Shown here: one piece after another, positions 18,794 through 27,810 of the stretch
Layout of the letters: each line of letters begins with the position of its first letter
Numbering within the stretch: the first letter of the stretch is position 1
Assembly (NCBI RefSeq): GCF_000300005.1
Contig: NC_018691.1
Location: 62,001-126,000 of the forward strand
DNA from: Alloalcanivorax dieselolei B5
Lineage (GTDB): Bacteria > Pseudomonadota > Gammaproteobacteria > Pseudomonadales > Alcanivoracaceae
DNA: 64,000 bases
Reading direction: 5' to 3'
Made by a program: the position numbers and the translations under genes
Notes under the pieces: model-generated
Seen by the model: only the letters and a program-made list of their open reading frames with translations
Databases searched by the model: none
Told to the model about the DNA's origin: nothing

Positions 18794-19396
18794 TTAGCCG
18801 GCCGGAGTCCACAGCTGCTGCAGGGATCCAAGCACGCCGTCGGCCACGCCCTGGCCGCCCAGGAACTTCAGCATGGTCGGTGCGAACTGGCTCACCATGT
18901 CCGGGCTCAGGCCCATGGCGCTGAACGCGGTTTGCACGCCTTGCAGGCTTTTCACGTTGCCCAGCACGCTACCGAGCAGACCGCTGCTTTCCTGGCTGTT
19001 GCCGAGCATTTGATCCAGGCCGGAGACCTTGTCGGTAACGCCGCTGAACTGGCTGGCATCCAGCTTGGTCTGGGCCAGGGCGAGCAGCGCGGCGGAACCG
19101 CCGGCGGCCTGGGCCTGGCTGACGCCGAGGTCGCTGGACAGGGTGTCGACCATGTTCTTGGCGTCACCAGCCACTTGCCACTGGCCGGTGGCCTGGTCCA
19201 GGTTGGCCTGGCCCTGCTCCGAGGCGGCGTCGATGGCGCTGTTGGCTTTGTCGGTTTGCTCGCTGACCGCCTTGTTGGCGTCGTCCACCGCCTTGGTGGC
19301 CTTGTCGGCCATACCTTTCAGATCAAAGGCGTGAGCGTTGGCGCCCAGGGTTCCTGCCAGCACCGCCCCCACAGCAATCCGAATCATCTGGTTCAT
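18794..19396 (-). CDS. DUF2780-like small exported protein
   Basis: A 200-residue protein with a clear signal peptide (MNQMIRIAVGAVLAGTLGANAHA, cleavage after AHA), then a Lys/Ala-rich amphipathic stretch that may form a coiled coil, and an Ala/Gly/Leu-rich C-terminal half (GGSAALLALAQ, LPxxMVSQFAPTMLKFLGGQG-like) resembling DUF2780/VcgC-type proteins. The start is supported by TAAGGA eight bases upstream. It stands alone, convergent with fic. No function is known; the DUF assignment is by impression. Confidence 0.75.
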   Translation of the reverse strand: MNQMIRIAVGAVLAGTLGANAHAFDLKGMADKATKAVDDANKAVSEQTDKANSAIDAASEQGQANLDQATGQWQVAGDAKNMVDTLSSDLGVSQAQAAGGSAALLALAQTKLDASQFSGVTDKVSGLDQMLGNSQESSGLLGSVLGNVKSLQGVQTAFSAMGLSPDMVSQFAPTMLKFLGGQGVADGVLGSLQQLWTPAG

Positions 19397-19589
19397 AACC
19401 GTTCCTTAGTAATCGAAGTGACATAAAACAAGCTGCGCAGTGTACTCTGAAAGCCATGGCGGGTCCTGTGATGTAAACCTGTTTTTCAATTCACCCGGCA
19501 ACGGCTAGACTGCTGCGAAGCGATAACAGACCTTACAAACCGGCCGGCGGAGCGCGCGGCGGTGACGGCCAGAACAACAGGCCGAGGAG

Positions 19590-20114
19590 ATGACCTTGCA
19601 TTGGAATCCGGAACAGATTGACTCCCTGCTGCGGGACATGGCGTCCGCGCTGGAGAGCATGGACGGAGCGGACGAGGCCGGCACCACCGCCCTGGTGGGT
19701 ATCGAGTCCGGTGGCGCCTGGGTGGCGCGGGCCTTGAACGAACGCCTGGGCAAGCCGTTGCCATTGGGGGTTCTGGACGCCAATTTCTACCGCGATGATT
19801 TCGAGAAGCGCGGCCTGAAGAAAAGCATCAAACCGTCCAAATTGCCATTCGACGTGGAAGGGGCGCATCTGATCCTGGTGGACGATGTGCTGATGACCGG
19901 CCGCACCATTCGTGCCGCCATGAATGAGTTGTTTGATTTTGGCCGCCCGGCCTCGATACGGCTGATGGTGTTATTCGATATCGGTCGGCGCGAGTTACCT
20001 ATTCGTGCCGACATTTGCGGTGAGGTGTTGTCCCTGCCCGCCGATCAACGGGTGGAACTGAGCGGACCGGAGAAGCTGGAAGCATCGGTGCAGGCCGTCC
20101 GGAACGGACACTGA
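19590..20114 (+). CDS. pyrR: PyrR bifunctional regulator / uracil phosphoribosyltransferase
   Basis: A 174-residue type I phosphoribosyltransferase with the PRPP loop [17 protein letters not shown] and DANFYRDDF typical of PyrR. It can convert uracil and PRPP to UMP, and in many bacteria regulates pyrimidine genes. It precedes pyrB as in Pseudomonas, separated by 144 bases. That gap contains a six-base-pair GC hairpin (20185-20190 with 20200-20205) but no obvious U-tract, so attenuation is not demonstrable. Confidence 0.92.
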   Translation: MTLHWNPEQIDSLLRDMASALESMDGADEAGTTALVGIESGGAWVARALNERLGKPLPLGVLDANFYRDDFEKRGLKKSIKPSKLPFDVEGAHLILVDDVLMTGRTIRAAMNELFDFGRPASIRLMVLFDIGRRELPIRADICGEVLSLPADQRVELSGPEKLEASVQAVRNGH

Positions 20115-20258
20115 TGTCGTAAACTTTGGCATTATGCTCCGGTCCATAGCATTCTGCCCCGGTCAATAGTTAGAATGTGGCGGATCCGCGCATTCCGGCC
20201 GCGGAGCATGCCATAGGTTCTGTCCGTGCCCACAGACCCTGGAAATAAGGTTTCAGGA

Positions 20259-21278
20259 ATGACGCTTGCGCCGCCCTCCTCCCGCGTGCAGCTCACCGAT
20301 GATGGAAAGCTGCGCCATTTTCTCTCCTTGGAACACCTGTCCCGCCCGCTTTTGGAAGACATCCTCGATACCGCCGCCGGTTTCGTCGACGTCGGCGGAC
20401 GGGCGATCAAGAAAGTGCCGCTGCTGCGCGGCAAGACCGTGGTCAATCTGTTTTTCGAGTCCAGCACCCGGACTCGCAGCACTTTCGAGCTGGCCGCCAA
20501 GCGCCTGAGCGCGGACGTGCTCACCCTGGATATCGCCAAGTCCGCCACCAGCAAGGGTGAGACGCTGCTGGATACCCTGCGCAATCTGGAAGCGATGGCG
20601 GCGGACATGTTCGTGGTGCGCCATCAGGACTCCGGTGCCCCGTTTTTTATCGCCGAACAGGTGACACCGAGAGTGGCGGTCATCAATGCCGGTGACGGGC
20701 GCCACGCGCACCCCACTCAGGCGATGCTGGATATGTACACCATCCGCCACTACAAGGGCGGCTTCGAGGGTCTCAAGGTGGCCATCGTCGGCGATATCCT
20801 GCACTCACGGGTGGCCCGCTCCCAAATCCACGCGCTCAATATCCTGGGCGCCGAGGAAGTGCGGGTGATCGCGCCGCGCACCCTGCTGCCGGCGGATGCC
20901 GACGCGCTCGGTGCCACCGTGTTCACCGATATGGTTCAGGGCATCGAGGATGTGGATGTGGTGATCATGCTGCGCTTGCAGAAAGAGCGTATGGATTCCG
21001 CCCTGCTGCCCAGCGAAGGCGAGTTCTTTCGCCTCTACGGGCTGACCAATGAAAAACTCTGCCACGCCAAACCGGACGCCATCGTCATGCATCCGGGACC
21101 GATCAACCGTGGCGTGGAAATCGCTTCGGAAGTGGCTGACGGGCCCCGTTCGGTGATTCTCAACCAGGTTACCTTCGGCATCGCCGTGCGCATGGCGGTG
21201 ATGTCCATGGCCATCAGTGGCCAGGAAAGTCTGGCCGCGGCTCAGGCAGCCCGGGAGGAGAGCGGCCATGGACACTAA
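20259..21278 (+). CDS. pyrB: Aspartate carbamoyltransferase catalytic subunit
   Basis: A 339-residue ATCase joining carbamoyl phosphate and aspartate in UMP synthesis. [15 protein letters not shown] is the carbamoyl-phosphate loop, KGETLLDTL the loop that reaches into the neighbouring active site, and [12 protein letters not shown] and [12 protein letters not shown] the aspartate-side motifs. I place the start at the ATG at 20259, which has AAGG eight bases upstream; a GTG at 20226 would add 11 residues. It overlaps the next gene by 11 bases, typical of the pseudomonad-type ATCase built with an inactive dihydroorotase partner. Confidence 0.95.
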   Translation: MTLAPPSSRVQLTDDGKLRHFLSLEHLSRPLLEDILDTAAGFVDVGGRAIKKVPLLRGKTVVNLFFESSTRTRSTFELAAKRLSADVLTLDIAKSATSKGETLLDTLRNLEAMAADMFVVRHQDSGAPFFIAEQVTPRVAVINAGDGRHAHPTQAMLDMYTIRHYKGGFEGLKVAIVGDILHSRVARSQIHALNILGAEEVRVIAPRTLLPADADALGATVFTDMVQGIEDVDVVIMLRLQKERMDSALLPSEGEFFRLYGLTNEKLCHAKPDAIVMHPGPINRGVEIASEVADGPRSVILNQVTFGIAVRMAVMSMAISGQESLAAAQAAREESGHGH

Positions 21279-22551
21279 AGCCAACCTGCTGATCCGCAAG
21301 GGACGGGTGATCGACCCGGCCTCCGGCCGTGATGATGTCGCCGACCTGTTGGTGGAGGAAGGCCGCCTGGTGCGGGTGGGCGCCAGCCTGGACGCGCCCG
21401 GGGCGGAAATCATGGAGGCCGAAGGGCTGTGGGTGATTCCCGGCCTGGTGGACAGCTGCGTGCATCTGTCGCTGCCCGGTGAGGGCCCTTGGACCGGTGA
21501 CGTGGCCTCGGAATGCCGCGCCGCCGCGGGTGGTGGTATCACCCATATGGCGGTGCAGCCGGACTGTGGCCCGGTGGACAGTACCGCGGTGGTACGCCTG
21601 ATCCGGGAACAGGCGGGGCAAGCCAACTTTGCCCGGGCTCTGCCGGTGGCGGCGCTGACCCAGGGCCTGGCCGGTGAACACCTGGCGGAAATGCAGACCC
21701 TGGCCCAGGCCGGCTGCATCGCGGTGGGCCAGGCCGGCGCATCCGTGGCGAGCTCCCTCACGCTCAAGCGCTGTCTGGAATACGCCGCCACCTTTGATTT
21801 GCTGGTGCTGTTCCGGCCCGAGGACGCTTCCCTGACCGCCGGAGGCTGCGCCCACGACGGCGCCGTGGCGGCCCGCCTCGGCTTGCCCGGTATTCCCGCG
21901 GTGGCGGAGTCGGTGGCCCTGTCCCGGGACCTGTTGCTGGTGGAAGCTACTGGCGTGCGGGCTCACTTCCAGCAGATCTCCAGCCGCCATTCTCTGACCT
22001 TGATTCGGGAAGCAAAGCGCCGTGGTTTGCCGGTTACAGCGGATGTGAGCATTCACCATCTTCTGCTTGACGAGTCCGCCCTGGAGGGCTTCGACAGTCG
22101 CTGCCATGTGCTGCCGCCGTTACGTACGGTGGAGGACCGGCAGGCGTTACTGGACGCGGTGGCTGACGGCACCCTGGATGCCATTTGTTCCAAACATCAA
22201 CCGCTGGGCTCGTTCAGCAAGGCCGCGCCGTTCCCGTCCACCCGACCGGGTATCTCCGGGCTCGATACCCTGCTGCCGCTGGTGCTGAAACTGGTTCAGG
22301 ACGGTGCCTTGCCGCTGCATCGGGCATTGGACGCGGTGACCTCGGCGCCGGCCCGTTGCCTGGGCATTCCCGCGGGTCAGCTGGAAACCGGGCGGATGGC
22401 CAACCTGGCGGTGGTGGCGCCGGATGAACAGCGTGTCATGAATGAGCGCTGGCTTTCCCGCGGCCGTAACTCGCCCTGGCTTGATGCCGTGTTGCCCGGC
22501 TCGGTGCGCCGTACCCTGTGTAATGGCGAGGTGAGCTGGCTGGCCGAATAG
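21268..22551 (+). CDS. PyrC-like non-catalytic dihydroorotase homologue (PyrC')
   Basis: A 427-residue amidohydrolase-fold protein of the dihydroorotase family with damaged metal sites. The usual HxH of strand 1 reads [10 protein letters not shown], so the first His is replaced by Cys. The late Asp motif reads CSKHQP instead of TDHAPH-like sequence. In Pseudomonas an equivalent inactive homologue is a structural part of the ATCase dodecamer, and the 11-base overlap with pyrB fits that role. Start ATG 21268 has GGAGGAG upstream. A functional pyrC must be elsewhere. Confidence 0.9.
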   Translation: MDTKANLLIRKGRVIDPASGRDDVADLLVEEGRLVRVGASLDAPGAEIMEAEGLWVIPGLVDSCVHLSLPGEGPWTGDVASECRAAAGGGITHMAVQPDCGPVDSTAVVRLIREQAGQANFARALPVAALTQGLAGEHLAEMQTLAQAGCIAVGQAGASVASSLTLKRCLEYAATFDLLVLFRPEDASLTAGGCAHDGAVAARLGLPGIPAVAESVALSRDLLLVEATGVRAHFQQISSRHSLTLIREAKRRGLPVTADVSIHHLLLDESALEGFDSRCHVLPPLRTVEDRQALLDAVADGTLDAICSKHQPLGSFSKAAPFPSTRPGISGLDTLLPLVLKLVQDGALPLHRALDAVTSAPARCLGIPAGQLETGRMANLAVVAPDEQRVMNERWLSRGRNSPWLDAVLPGSVRRTLCNGEVSWLAE

Positions 22552-22566
22552 CCCCGGCGGATCCGG

Positions 22567-23157
22567 TCACGGCGCCTCCGGCGCCGGCCGGGTCTGGAAC
22601 ACGTAAGTGGCCAGAACCTCCTCGTTCATCAGCCCCGGCGCCGCCTGCAAGCGGCCGTCAGGATCCCGGAACAGGGTTGCCGGTGTACCGCGCAAGCCAA
22701 GCTGCATCATCAGGATGGTATTGGCCTGGATGGCGTTTTCCACCTTGGCGGGGATGTTCTGCAACGGCTCGATGCCACCCTGGTCGAAATCACCTTGGGC
22801 CTTGTTCAGAGCCGCTTGCGGATCCTTGGCATCGAGCACCGCCGCGCCCTTGCCCAGACTGGTGGGCTTGATCAGGGCGACGATGATGTGACGCACCTGG
22901 ACGTCGTTGTCCGCGCTTTGCAGAAACGGCCGCATCATTTGCCACTGACTGGCGCAATACGGGCACTCCATGTCGGTGAACAGGTACACCACTCGTTCCG
23001 GATCGTCCGCGCCCTCCGCCACCCAATGGCTTTTTTCCAACATCTCGAAGACCCGTTTTTGCACGGCGGCCTGGTCCTCCTGATCGTCGGCGTGTGCCAG
23101 CGGGACGATGAACAGGGCGGCCATCAACAGCAATGGCAGGGACAATAAACGAAGCAT
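22567..23157 (-). CDS. Periplasmic DsbG/DsbC-like thiol:disulfide protein
   Basis: A 196-residue exported thioredoxin-fold protein: signal peptide to about residue 23 (LAHA), active-site C65-P-Y-C68 (TDMECPYCASQW) and a cis-Pro region RGTPATLF. CPYC with this layout is seen in DsbG/DsbC-type proteins, but the N-terminal dimerisation domain is very short. The start at 23157 has AAGGAG seven bases upstream and lies four bases after the stop of the Lgt-thioredoxin gene, so the two are one operon and likely act on each other's redox state. Confidence 0.85.
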   Translation of the reverse strand: MLRLLSLPLLLMAALFIVPLAHADDQEDQAAVQKRVFEMLEKSHWVAEGADDPERVVYLFTDMECPYCASQWQMMRPFLQSADNDVQVRHIIVALIKPTSLGKGAAVLDAKDPQAALNKAQGDFDQGGIEPLQNIPAKVENAIQANTILMMQLGLRGTPATLFRDPDGRLQAAPGLMNEEVLATYVFQTRPAPEAP

Positions 23158-23161
23158 GGCG

Positions 23162-23974
23162 TTACTCCTTGATGTACGGAGCCAGCAGATGGCGCAGGCT
23201 GGCGTCGGAAAGCGGGCCCACATGGCTGCCAACCAGGCGGCCCCGGGTATCGATCAGCACTGTGGTGGGCAGCGCGCTGCTGCCCAGGGCGCGCAGCAGA
23301 TCACTGTGCGGATCGGCCAGAACCCGTTGCAGGCGCAGTGACTGGTCGGTGAGATAGCTGCGGATCCGGGCGCTGCTCTCGCCCTGATTCACGTAGACAA
23401 AGTCCACCTCGGGGTAGAGCCGCTGTCCCTGTTGCAGCACCGGCATTTCCCGGCGGCAGGGCGGACACCAACTGGCCCACAGGTTGACCACGGTGACGGT
23501 GGCCGGACCGTCATCGAGCAGTTGGACAGGGCGTCCTTGCAGATCCTGCAGGGTCACGTCCGGGGCCATGGGGCGCACGCCGCTGAAGGCCATTACCGTG
23601 GCCAGCACCGGCACGGCCACCACGGCGCCCACCGCCAGCGTCCGCAGCAGTTCACCACCGGCCTGCCGGTGACGCAGCCAGCCCAGAGCGGCGCCAACGA
23701 CGGCGCCGGCTGCCCCGCCCGGCCACCACCAGCCGCCGTCACGGATGTCGATCAGCGCCCAGGTCAGGCCGTATTGGTCCCAGTAGCGGCCGACAAAGGC
23801 CAAGCGTGCACCGACCAGAGCGCCAGTCAGCAGCCACCACAGCAAAGGCTCGGCGTCCGCCCGGCCGTTCCGGCGCCGCCGCCATACGGTGGTTAACCAG
23901 GCACTCAGCAATAAAGCCAGCCAGGGGATCGCCATCCATGGCAAGGCCAGCGGGCCCAGCGTGAAGGTGGTCAT
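23162..23974 (-). CDS. Membrane-anchored TlpA-like thioredoxin with Lgt-like N-terminus
   Basis: A 270-residue protein with two parts. Residues 1-130 are hydrophobic with several TM helices and echo prolipoprotein diacylglyceryl transferase (GALVGARLAFVGRYWDQY, GGWWWPGGAAGAVVGAALG). Residues 135-270 form a TlpA/ResA-type thioredoxin with WASWC170-P-P-C173 and a cis-Pro segment SALPTTVLID. It would hold a reducing or oxidising thioredoxin on the periplasmic face. The start at 23974 has GGAGGAG nine bases upstream. It is co-transcribed with the DsbG-like gene. Whether the Lgt-like half keeps any lipid chemistry is doubtful. Confidence 0.85.
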   Translation of the reverse strand: MTTFTLGPLALPWMAIPWLALLLSAWLTTVWRRRRNGRADAEPLLWWLLTGALVGARLAFVGRYWDQYGLTWALIDIRDGGWWWPGGAAGAVVGAALGWLRHRQAGGELLRTLAVGAVVAVPVLATVMAFSGVRPMAPDVTLQDLQGRPVQLLDDGPATVTVVNLWASWCPPCRREMPVLQQGQRLYPEVDFVYVNQGESSARIRSYLTDQSLRLQRVLADPHSDLLRALGSSALPTTVLIDTRGRLVGSHVGPLSDASLRHLLAPYIKE

Positions 23975-24087
23975 TCGCGGCTCCTCCGATAACGTAGTGT
24001 GCGGGGCGTCGATTAAGACACCATTAGCCGATCGCGGCTTGTGAGCGCAGGGCTTGCCCGTCAGCTTCTCCCAGACCGGACTACGAA

Positions 24088-24172
24088 GCCGCTGTAGGAG
24101 CTTGCCCTGCAAGCGAATATTTTTTGGGGCCCGAGCGCCCGATTCGCTTGCAGGGCAAGCTCCTACAGCGGC
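24088..24172. repeat. REP-like palindrome, 31-bp perfect arms (intact copy)
   Basis: Two perfectly complementary 31-base arms (24088-24118 and 24142-24172) flank a 23-base GC-rich spacer; the arm core is TGTAGGAGCTTGCCCTGCA. Related copies lie at 35318-35395 and, split by an IS110 element, at 55665-56970. The 25 bases at 24076-24100 are identical, inverted, to 56946-56970. It fills most of the 329-base gap between the TlpA-like gene and the response regulator. It is intergenic and could act as a transcription end or simply as a dispersed REP element. Confidence 0.9.
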
Positions 24173-24303
24173 CTTGTAGCGATCGCTGAATGCAGTCTGC
24201 TTAGCGTGCCAGCCCCGTTAATGGCGGGCTAATACGGCGGTGCTATTCTGGAGTACCCGGGGCTGGACGTCCTGGTGATCCGTTCGTTGGAGCCTGGAAG
24301 ACA

Positions 24304-24966
24304 ATGCATGTACTACTGGTGGAAGACGACGCCCTGCTGGGAGACGGCGTGAGCACCGGTCTTGAGGCCCACGGCTTCACCGTGGCCTGGGTCACCCGTG
24401 CGGCGGAAGCGGATCGGGCTTTGGCCAGTTGCCACTTCGATGTGGTGGTGTTGGATCTGGGGCTGCCGGACGAGGACGGTCTGGTACTGCTGCGGCGCTG
24501 GCGCCGCCGTCGGCGGGATGAGCCGGTACTGGTGCTCACCGCCCGGGACCGGGTGGCCCACAGGGTCGATGGCCTTGATGCCGGCGCCGATGATTACCTG
24601 GTCAAACCCTTCGATCTCAATGAGCTGGTGGCGCGTTTGCGGGCCTTGCTGCGTCGTGCCCAGGGCCGTGCCGCGCCCTGGATCGAATATGGCCGCCTGC
24701 GTTTCGATCCGGGCCAGCAGCGGGTCTGGCTGGATCAGCAGCCGGTTTCACTGGCCCGCCGGGAACGGGCGCTGCTCCAAGCGTTGCTGCAGAGCCGGGG
24801 GCGATTGCTGACCGTGGACGAGCTTACCGATCGTGTGTACGGCTGGACCGGTGGCGTGGAGAGCAATGCCCTGGCCGTGCACATCCACAATCTGCGCCGC
24901 AAGTTGGGGGAAAATCTGATTGAAACGGTGCGTGGCGAAGGCTACCGACTGGGGAGCCCGCCGTGA
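24304..24966 (+). CDS. OmpR-family response regulator (QseB/PmrA-like)
   Basis: A 220-residue regulator: receiver with VLLVEDDALLGDG, phospho-acceptor D51 (VVLDLGLPDEDG) and K in YLVKPFDLNEL, then an OmpR-type winged helix ending NALAVHIHNLRRKLGENLIETVRGEGYRL. That ending is typical of the PmrA/QseB/BasR branch, often concerned with metals, polymyxin or envelope stress. GGAAG precedes the ATG. Its stop overlaps the kinase start by four bases (GTGA), giving one transcript. Confidence 0.93.
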   Translation: MHVLLVEDDALLGDGVSTGLEAHGFTVAWVTRAAEADRALASCHFDVVVLDLGLPDEDGLVLLRRWRRRRRDEPVLVLTARDRVAHRVDGLDAGADDYLVKPFDLNELVARLRALLRRAQGRAAPWIEYGRLRFDPGQQRVWLDQQPVSLARRERALLQALLQSRGRLLTVDELTDRVYGWTGGVESNALAVHIHNLRRKLGENLIETVRGEGYRLGSPP

Positions 24967-26273
24967 TTCATGCACGAAGCCTGCGCGCGCGCCTGCTCTG
25001 GGCTTTGGGACTGGGGTTGTCGTTGTTATGGCTGCTGCTGGCGATCTGGCTGCATGGTGAAACCCGGGACCGGCTGTCGGACATGCTCGACCATCGCCTG
25101 GCGGCCTCGGCGCGGATGGTGGCGTCACTGATCACCGCCAGTGGCGCCACGCCGAATCAGGCCGTGGACAGCCCGGACGACATGCCCTTCCAGGGTATCG
25201 CCTGCGAAGTCAGTGTGCTGCGCGGCGAGATCCTGGCGCGCAGTGCCGGGGCGCCGCTGGGGGAACTGGTGCTGCCGCAGGACGGCTTCGGCGAGCGCCG
25301 GTTGGACGGTGAGGCCTGGCGCATCTACACCATTACCGAGGGCGATCTGCGCGTGGCTTCCGCCGAGCGCGTCAGCGGCCGGACCCGCTTCCTTCACCGT
25401 ATGGCGGTGATGCTGATGGTGACGCTGGTGGCCGGTCTGCTGGCCAGTCTGGCGCTGGTCTGGTGGGCGGTGGGACGGGCGCTCAGACCGGTGTCCTCGC
25501 TGCGCAAGCAGTTGACGACGCGGGACCTGGAGGACACCCGGCCGTTGACGCTGGCGCCGGGAGCCGGTGAGTTGGCGCCGATGGTGGCGTCACTGAATCA
25601 CTGGCTGGCGCAAAGCGGCCGCGCACTGACCCGGGAGCGGGAACTGACCGATAACCTGGCTCACGAGCTGCGTACACCCTTGGCGGCGATTCGCACTCAG
25701 CTACAGGTAGCGCGGATCACCTCTGGAGAACAGGCGGAGCGGGCGCTGGCGGCGGCGGAGCAGGCCACCGTGAGGCTGGGAGGCAGCCTGGAGCAGTTAT
25801 TGGCGCTGGCGCGCGAAGACCGCGTTCCCGGTGAGGCGCCGCCCTGCCCGCCCCTGGCCGAAGTGGCGGCCAGCGTATTGGAGGAATTCCCCGGCCAGGA
25901 CCCCCGGCGGGAGCTGACGGAGGGTGGCCAATCGGCGCCGCTGGCGCCGGAAGGGCTGGTTCGTATCGCCGTGCGCAATGTGCTGGATAACGCGCTGCGC
26001 CACAGCCCCCGACTGGGTGTGGTCAGCATCGGATTCGAGGAGAAGGACGGCCTGTGCTGGCTGACGGTGGCCGACCAGGGGCCCGGTATTCCCGAGGCGC
26101 GGCAACGGCGTGTTCTGGATCGGGGCTGGCACGGCCATGACGGAGGTCATGGCCTGGGGCTGGCCATCGTCGCCAATATCATGGCCCGCACCGGTGGGCG
26201 ATTGCGGCTGGAGAACCGTCCGTCGGGCGGGCTGCTCGTCAGTCTGGGGTGGCCACCGGCGGGTAGCGATTGA
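24963..26273 (+). CDS. Sensor histidine kinase partner (QseC/PmrB-like)
   Basis: A 436-residue inner-membrane kinase: TM1 about 10-30, periplasmic sensor about 31-145, TM2 about 147-170 (AVMLMVTLVAGLLASLALVWWAV), HAMP, dimerisation box with H234 (LAHELRTPLAAIRTQ), N-box VRNVLDNALRH and G-boxes DQGPGIP and GGHGLGLAI. It starts at a GTG at 24963 overlapping the regulator stop. The periplasmic domain resembles the 2CSK_N type (AVDSPDDMPFQG). Its last 35 bases overlap the convergent lipoprotein gene. Confidence 0.92.
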   Translation: MIHARSLRARLLWALGLGLSLLWLLLAIWLHGETRDRLSDMLDHRLAASARMVASLITASGATPNQAVDSPDDMPFQGIACEVSVLRGEILARSAGAPLGELVLPQDGFGERRLDGEAWRIYTITEGDLRVASAERVSGRTRFLHRMAVMLMVTLVAGLLASLALVWWAVGRALRPVSSLRKQLTTRDLEDTRPLTLAPGAGELAPMVASLNHWLAQSGRALTRERELTDNLAHELRTPLAAIRTQLQVARITSGEQAERALAAAEQATVRLGGSLEQLLALAREDRVPGEAPPCPPLAEVAASVLEEFPGQDPRRELTEGGQSAPLAPEGLVRIAVRNVLDNALRHSPRLGVVSIGFEEKDGLCWLTVADQGPGIPEARQRRVLDRGWHGHDGGHGLGLAIVANIMARTGGRLRLENRPSGGLLVSLGWPPAGSD

Positions 26274-26772
26274 ACATTTCCCGCACCATGGTATCGATAC
26301 GCTCCGCCCGCCGCTGCGTGGCCATCTCGAAATAGAGCGTGTCGCGGCTGGTGCCCTGCCAGACCACCTGTTTGTCACCGCGGTCCACCAGAGCAATCTG
26401 TAGACGGTACTCCTGATTGGTCTGACCCTCCACCGGGGTCGAGGTGGACAGGCCGTAGTGATCACGCCAGAAACCGAAGCCGAACTGCACCGAGCTGCCC
26501 TGGAAACGATCCACCGGAACGAAACGGTAGCGCACCAGCAGATCGGCGCTGTTCTCGTTGGCGGGTTGCAGCGGGCTGCTGGCCAGTGCCTGGCGCACCG
26601 CTTTTTGCACTCGCTGGCCGTCCAGGCTCAGCGCTTCCTGATCCTCCTGCGGCGGATCAAAGGCATAACTGTGGTATTGGCTGAAATCGGTCTGCGCGCG
26701 CTGGTCGATGACCACTGGCGCGACACACCCCGTTAGCAGGAGGGCAAGGATCAGAGCAACGGTACTGCGCAT
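26239..26772 (-). CDS. DUF4136-type lipoprotein
   Basis: A 177-residue lipoprotein: signal peptide with lipobox LLTGC16, then FSQYHSYAFDPP and ADLLVRYRFVP, which fit the DUF4136 pattern of an outer-membrane-associated lipoprotein of unknown role. The residue after the lipid Cys is Val, not Asp, so sorting to the outer membrane is expected. GGAGG precedes the ATG. Its 3' end overlaps the kinase gene by 35 bases tail to tail. Confidence 0.82.
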   Translation of the reverse strand: MRSTVALILALLLTGCVAPVVIDQRAQTDFSQYHSYAFDPPQEDQEALSLDGQRVQKAVRQALASSPLQPANENSADLLVRYRFVPVDRFQGSSVQFGFGFWRDHYGLSTSTPVEGQTNQEYRLQIALVDRGDKQVVWQGTSRDTLYFEMATQRRAERIDTMVREMFNRYPPVATPD

Positions 26773-26819
26773 GGGAATGCCTCCAGAGCAAATCTTGCTT
26801 CAGTATAGACCGGGTGCGA

Positions 26820-27713
26820 CTAAGGGTCAGTGTCCGGGTTCCGGCAACTGGCTTTCAGGCTTTCACCGAGGAATCGCGCGGCGCGGCCGGCGTATTGCCC
26901 GTCCGCGTAGACCAGGTACAGATCCCCGTAACGTTCCTCCCCCTCCTTGAGCGGCAGAGGTTTGAGGCTGCCGGCTTCAAGATCCTCTTCCACCTCGGTT
27001 TCCGGCGCCCAGGCGAACCCCAGCCCGCGCAATAGCGCCTCCCGCCGACTGCCGCCGTAGGAGAAGGTCCAGCGTTGCTCGGCGCCGAGCCAGCCGGAAT
27101 CCAGGCGGCGCTTGCCGGAATCCCGGATCACCAGCTGGCGGTGCGCACGCAGATCTTCCAGGCTCAGCTCGCCCTTCTGGTGCAGGGGGTGGTCGGGAGC
27201 GGCCACGGCAATGAAGCGCACCCGCATCAGATGATCGCCCATGAACCCGGGCGGTACCCGGCCGGTAACCACCACGTCCGCTTCGTGCCGGAGCAGCGCC
27301 TCCTCGGATCCCGACAATACGGTTTCCTGGAATTCCACCCGGGTCAGCGGGCTTTCCTCAGCCAGAGTGACCAGAGCGCACAACGCCTGCTGACGGGGAA
27401 ACAAGGCGTCCGCCGCGAGCCGCACCAGAGGCTCCCAGCCATGACTGGACTGGATTGCCGAGTTTTCGATACGGCCCGCTTCTTCCAGCAACAGCTTGGC
27501 CTGCCGGTAGAGCATATCGCCGGTTTCCGTGAGCTTGGCGCGACGCCCCTCCAGAGTGAAGGCGCGGATACCCAGCTCGGTTTCGATCTTCTGTACGGCA
27601 TAGCTGATCGCGGATTGGCTTTTGCCCAGCGCCTCGGCGGCGGCGGCATAGCCGCCCTCGTCCACCACGGCGATCAGGGCTTGCCACTGGTCCAGGGAGA
27701 TTTTGGTCGACAT
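26820..27713 (-). CDS. LysR-family regulator of the quinone/azo-reductase cluster
   Basis: A 297-residue LysR-type protein: N-terminal helix-turn-helix (GGYAAAAEALGKSQSAISYAVQKIE) and a C-terminal effector domain. It is divergent from the azoR-like gene with only 97 bases between them, the classic LysR layout, and the intergenic palindromes overlap its own start codon, suggesting autoregulation. The downstream targets (azoR-like, hydroquinone reductase, pirin) resemble the E. coli yhaJ-yhaK-yqjG neighbourhood, whose LysR protein YhaJ responds to quinone-like metabolites. The effector here is inferred only. Confidence 0.9.
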   Translation of the reverse strand: MSTKISLDQWQALIAVVDEGGYAAAAEALGKSQSAISYAVQKIETELGIRAFTLEGRRAKLTETGDMLYRQAKLLLEEAGRIENSAIQSSHGWEPLVRLAADALFPRQQALCALVTLAEESPLTRVEFQETVLSGSEEALLRHEADVVVTGRVPPGFMGDHLMRVRFIAVAAPDHPLHQKGELSLEDLRAHRQLVIRDSGKRRLDSGWLGAEQRWTFSYGGSRREALLRGLGFAWAPETEVEEDLEAGSLKPLPLKEGEERYGDLYLVYADGQYAGRAARFLGESLKASCRNPDTDP

Positions 27714-27733
27714 ATCAGATATTTCGAAGATAT
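27712..27733. promoter_or_regulatory. LysR-type operator in the divergent region
   Basis: ATATCAGATAT at 27712-27722 is a perfect odd palindrome that overlaps the LysR start codon. ATAT-N7-ATAT at 27719-27733 contains the T-N11-A core expected for LysR regulators. The two share four bases. Position between divergent genes supports a regulator-binding role. Confidence 0.55.
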
Positions 27734-27810
27734 TGCTCGAATAGTTGCTGTTTTATATCGGATCAGACGAAAAGACAATGATGTCATTCAATTCTTACGG
27801 AGCAGCAGCC

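Noticed and set aside
20115-20258. A PyrR-type attenuator before pyrB
   Set aside because: A short GC hairpin is present, but there is no antiterminator alternative and no U-tract, so I do not call it.
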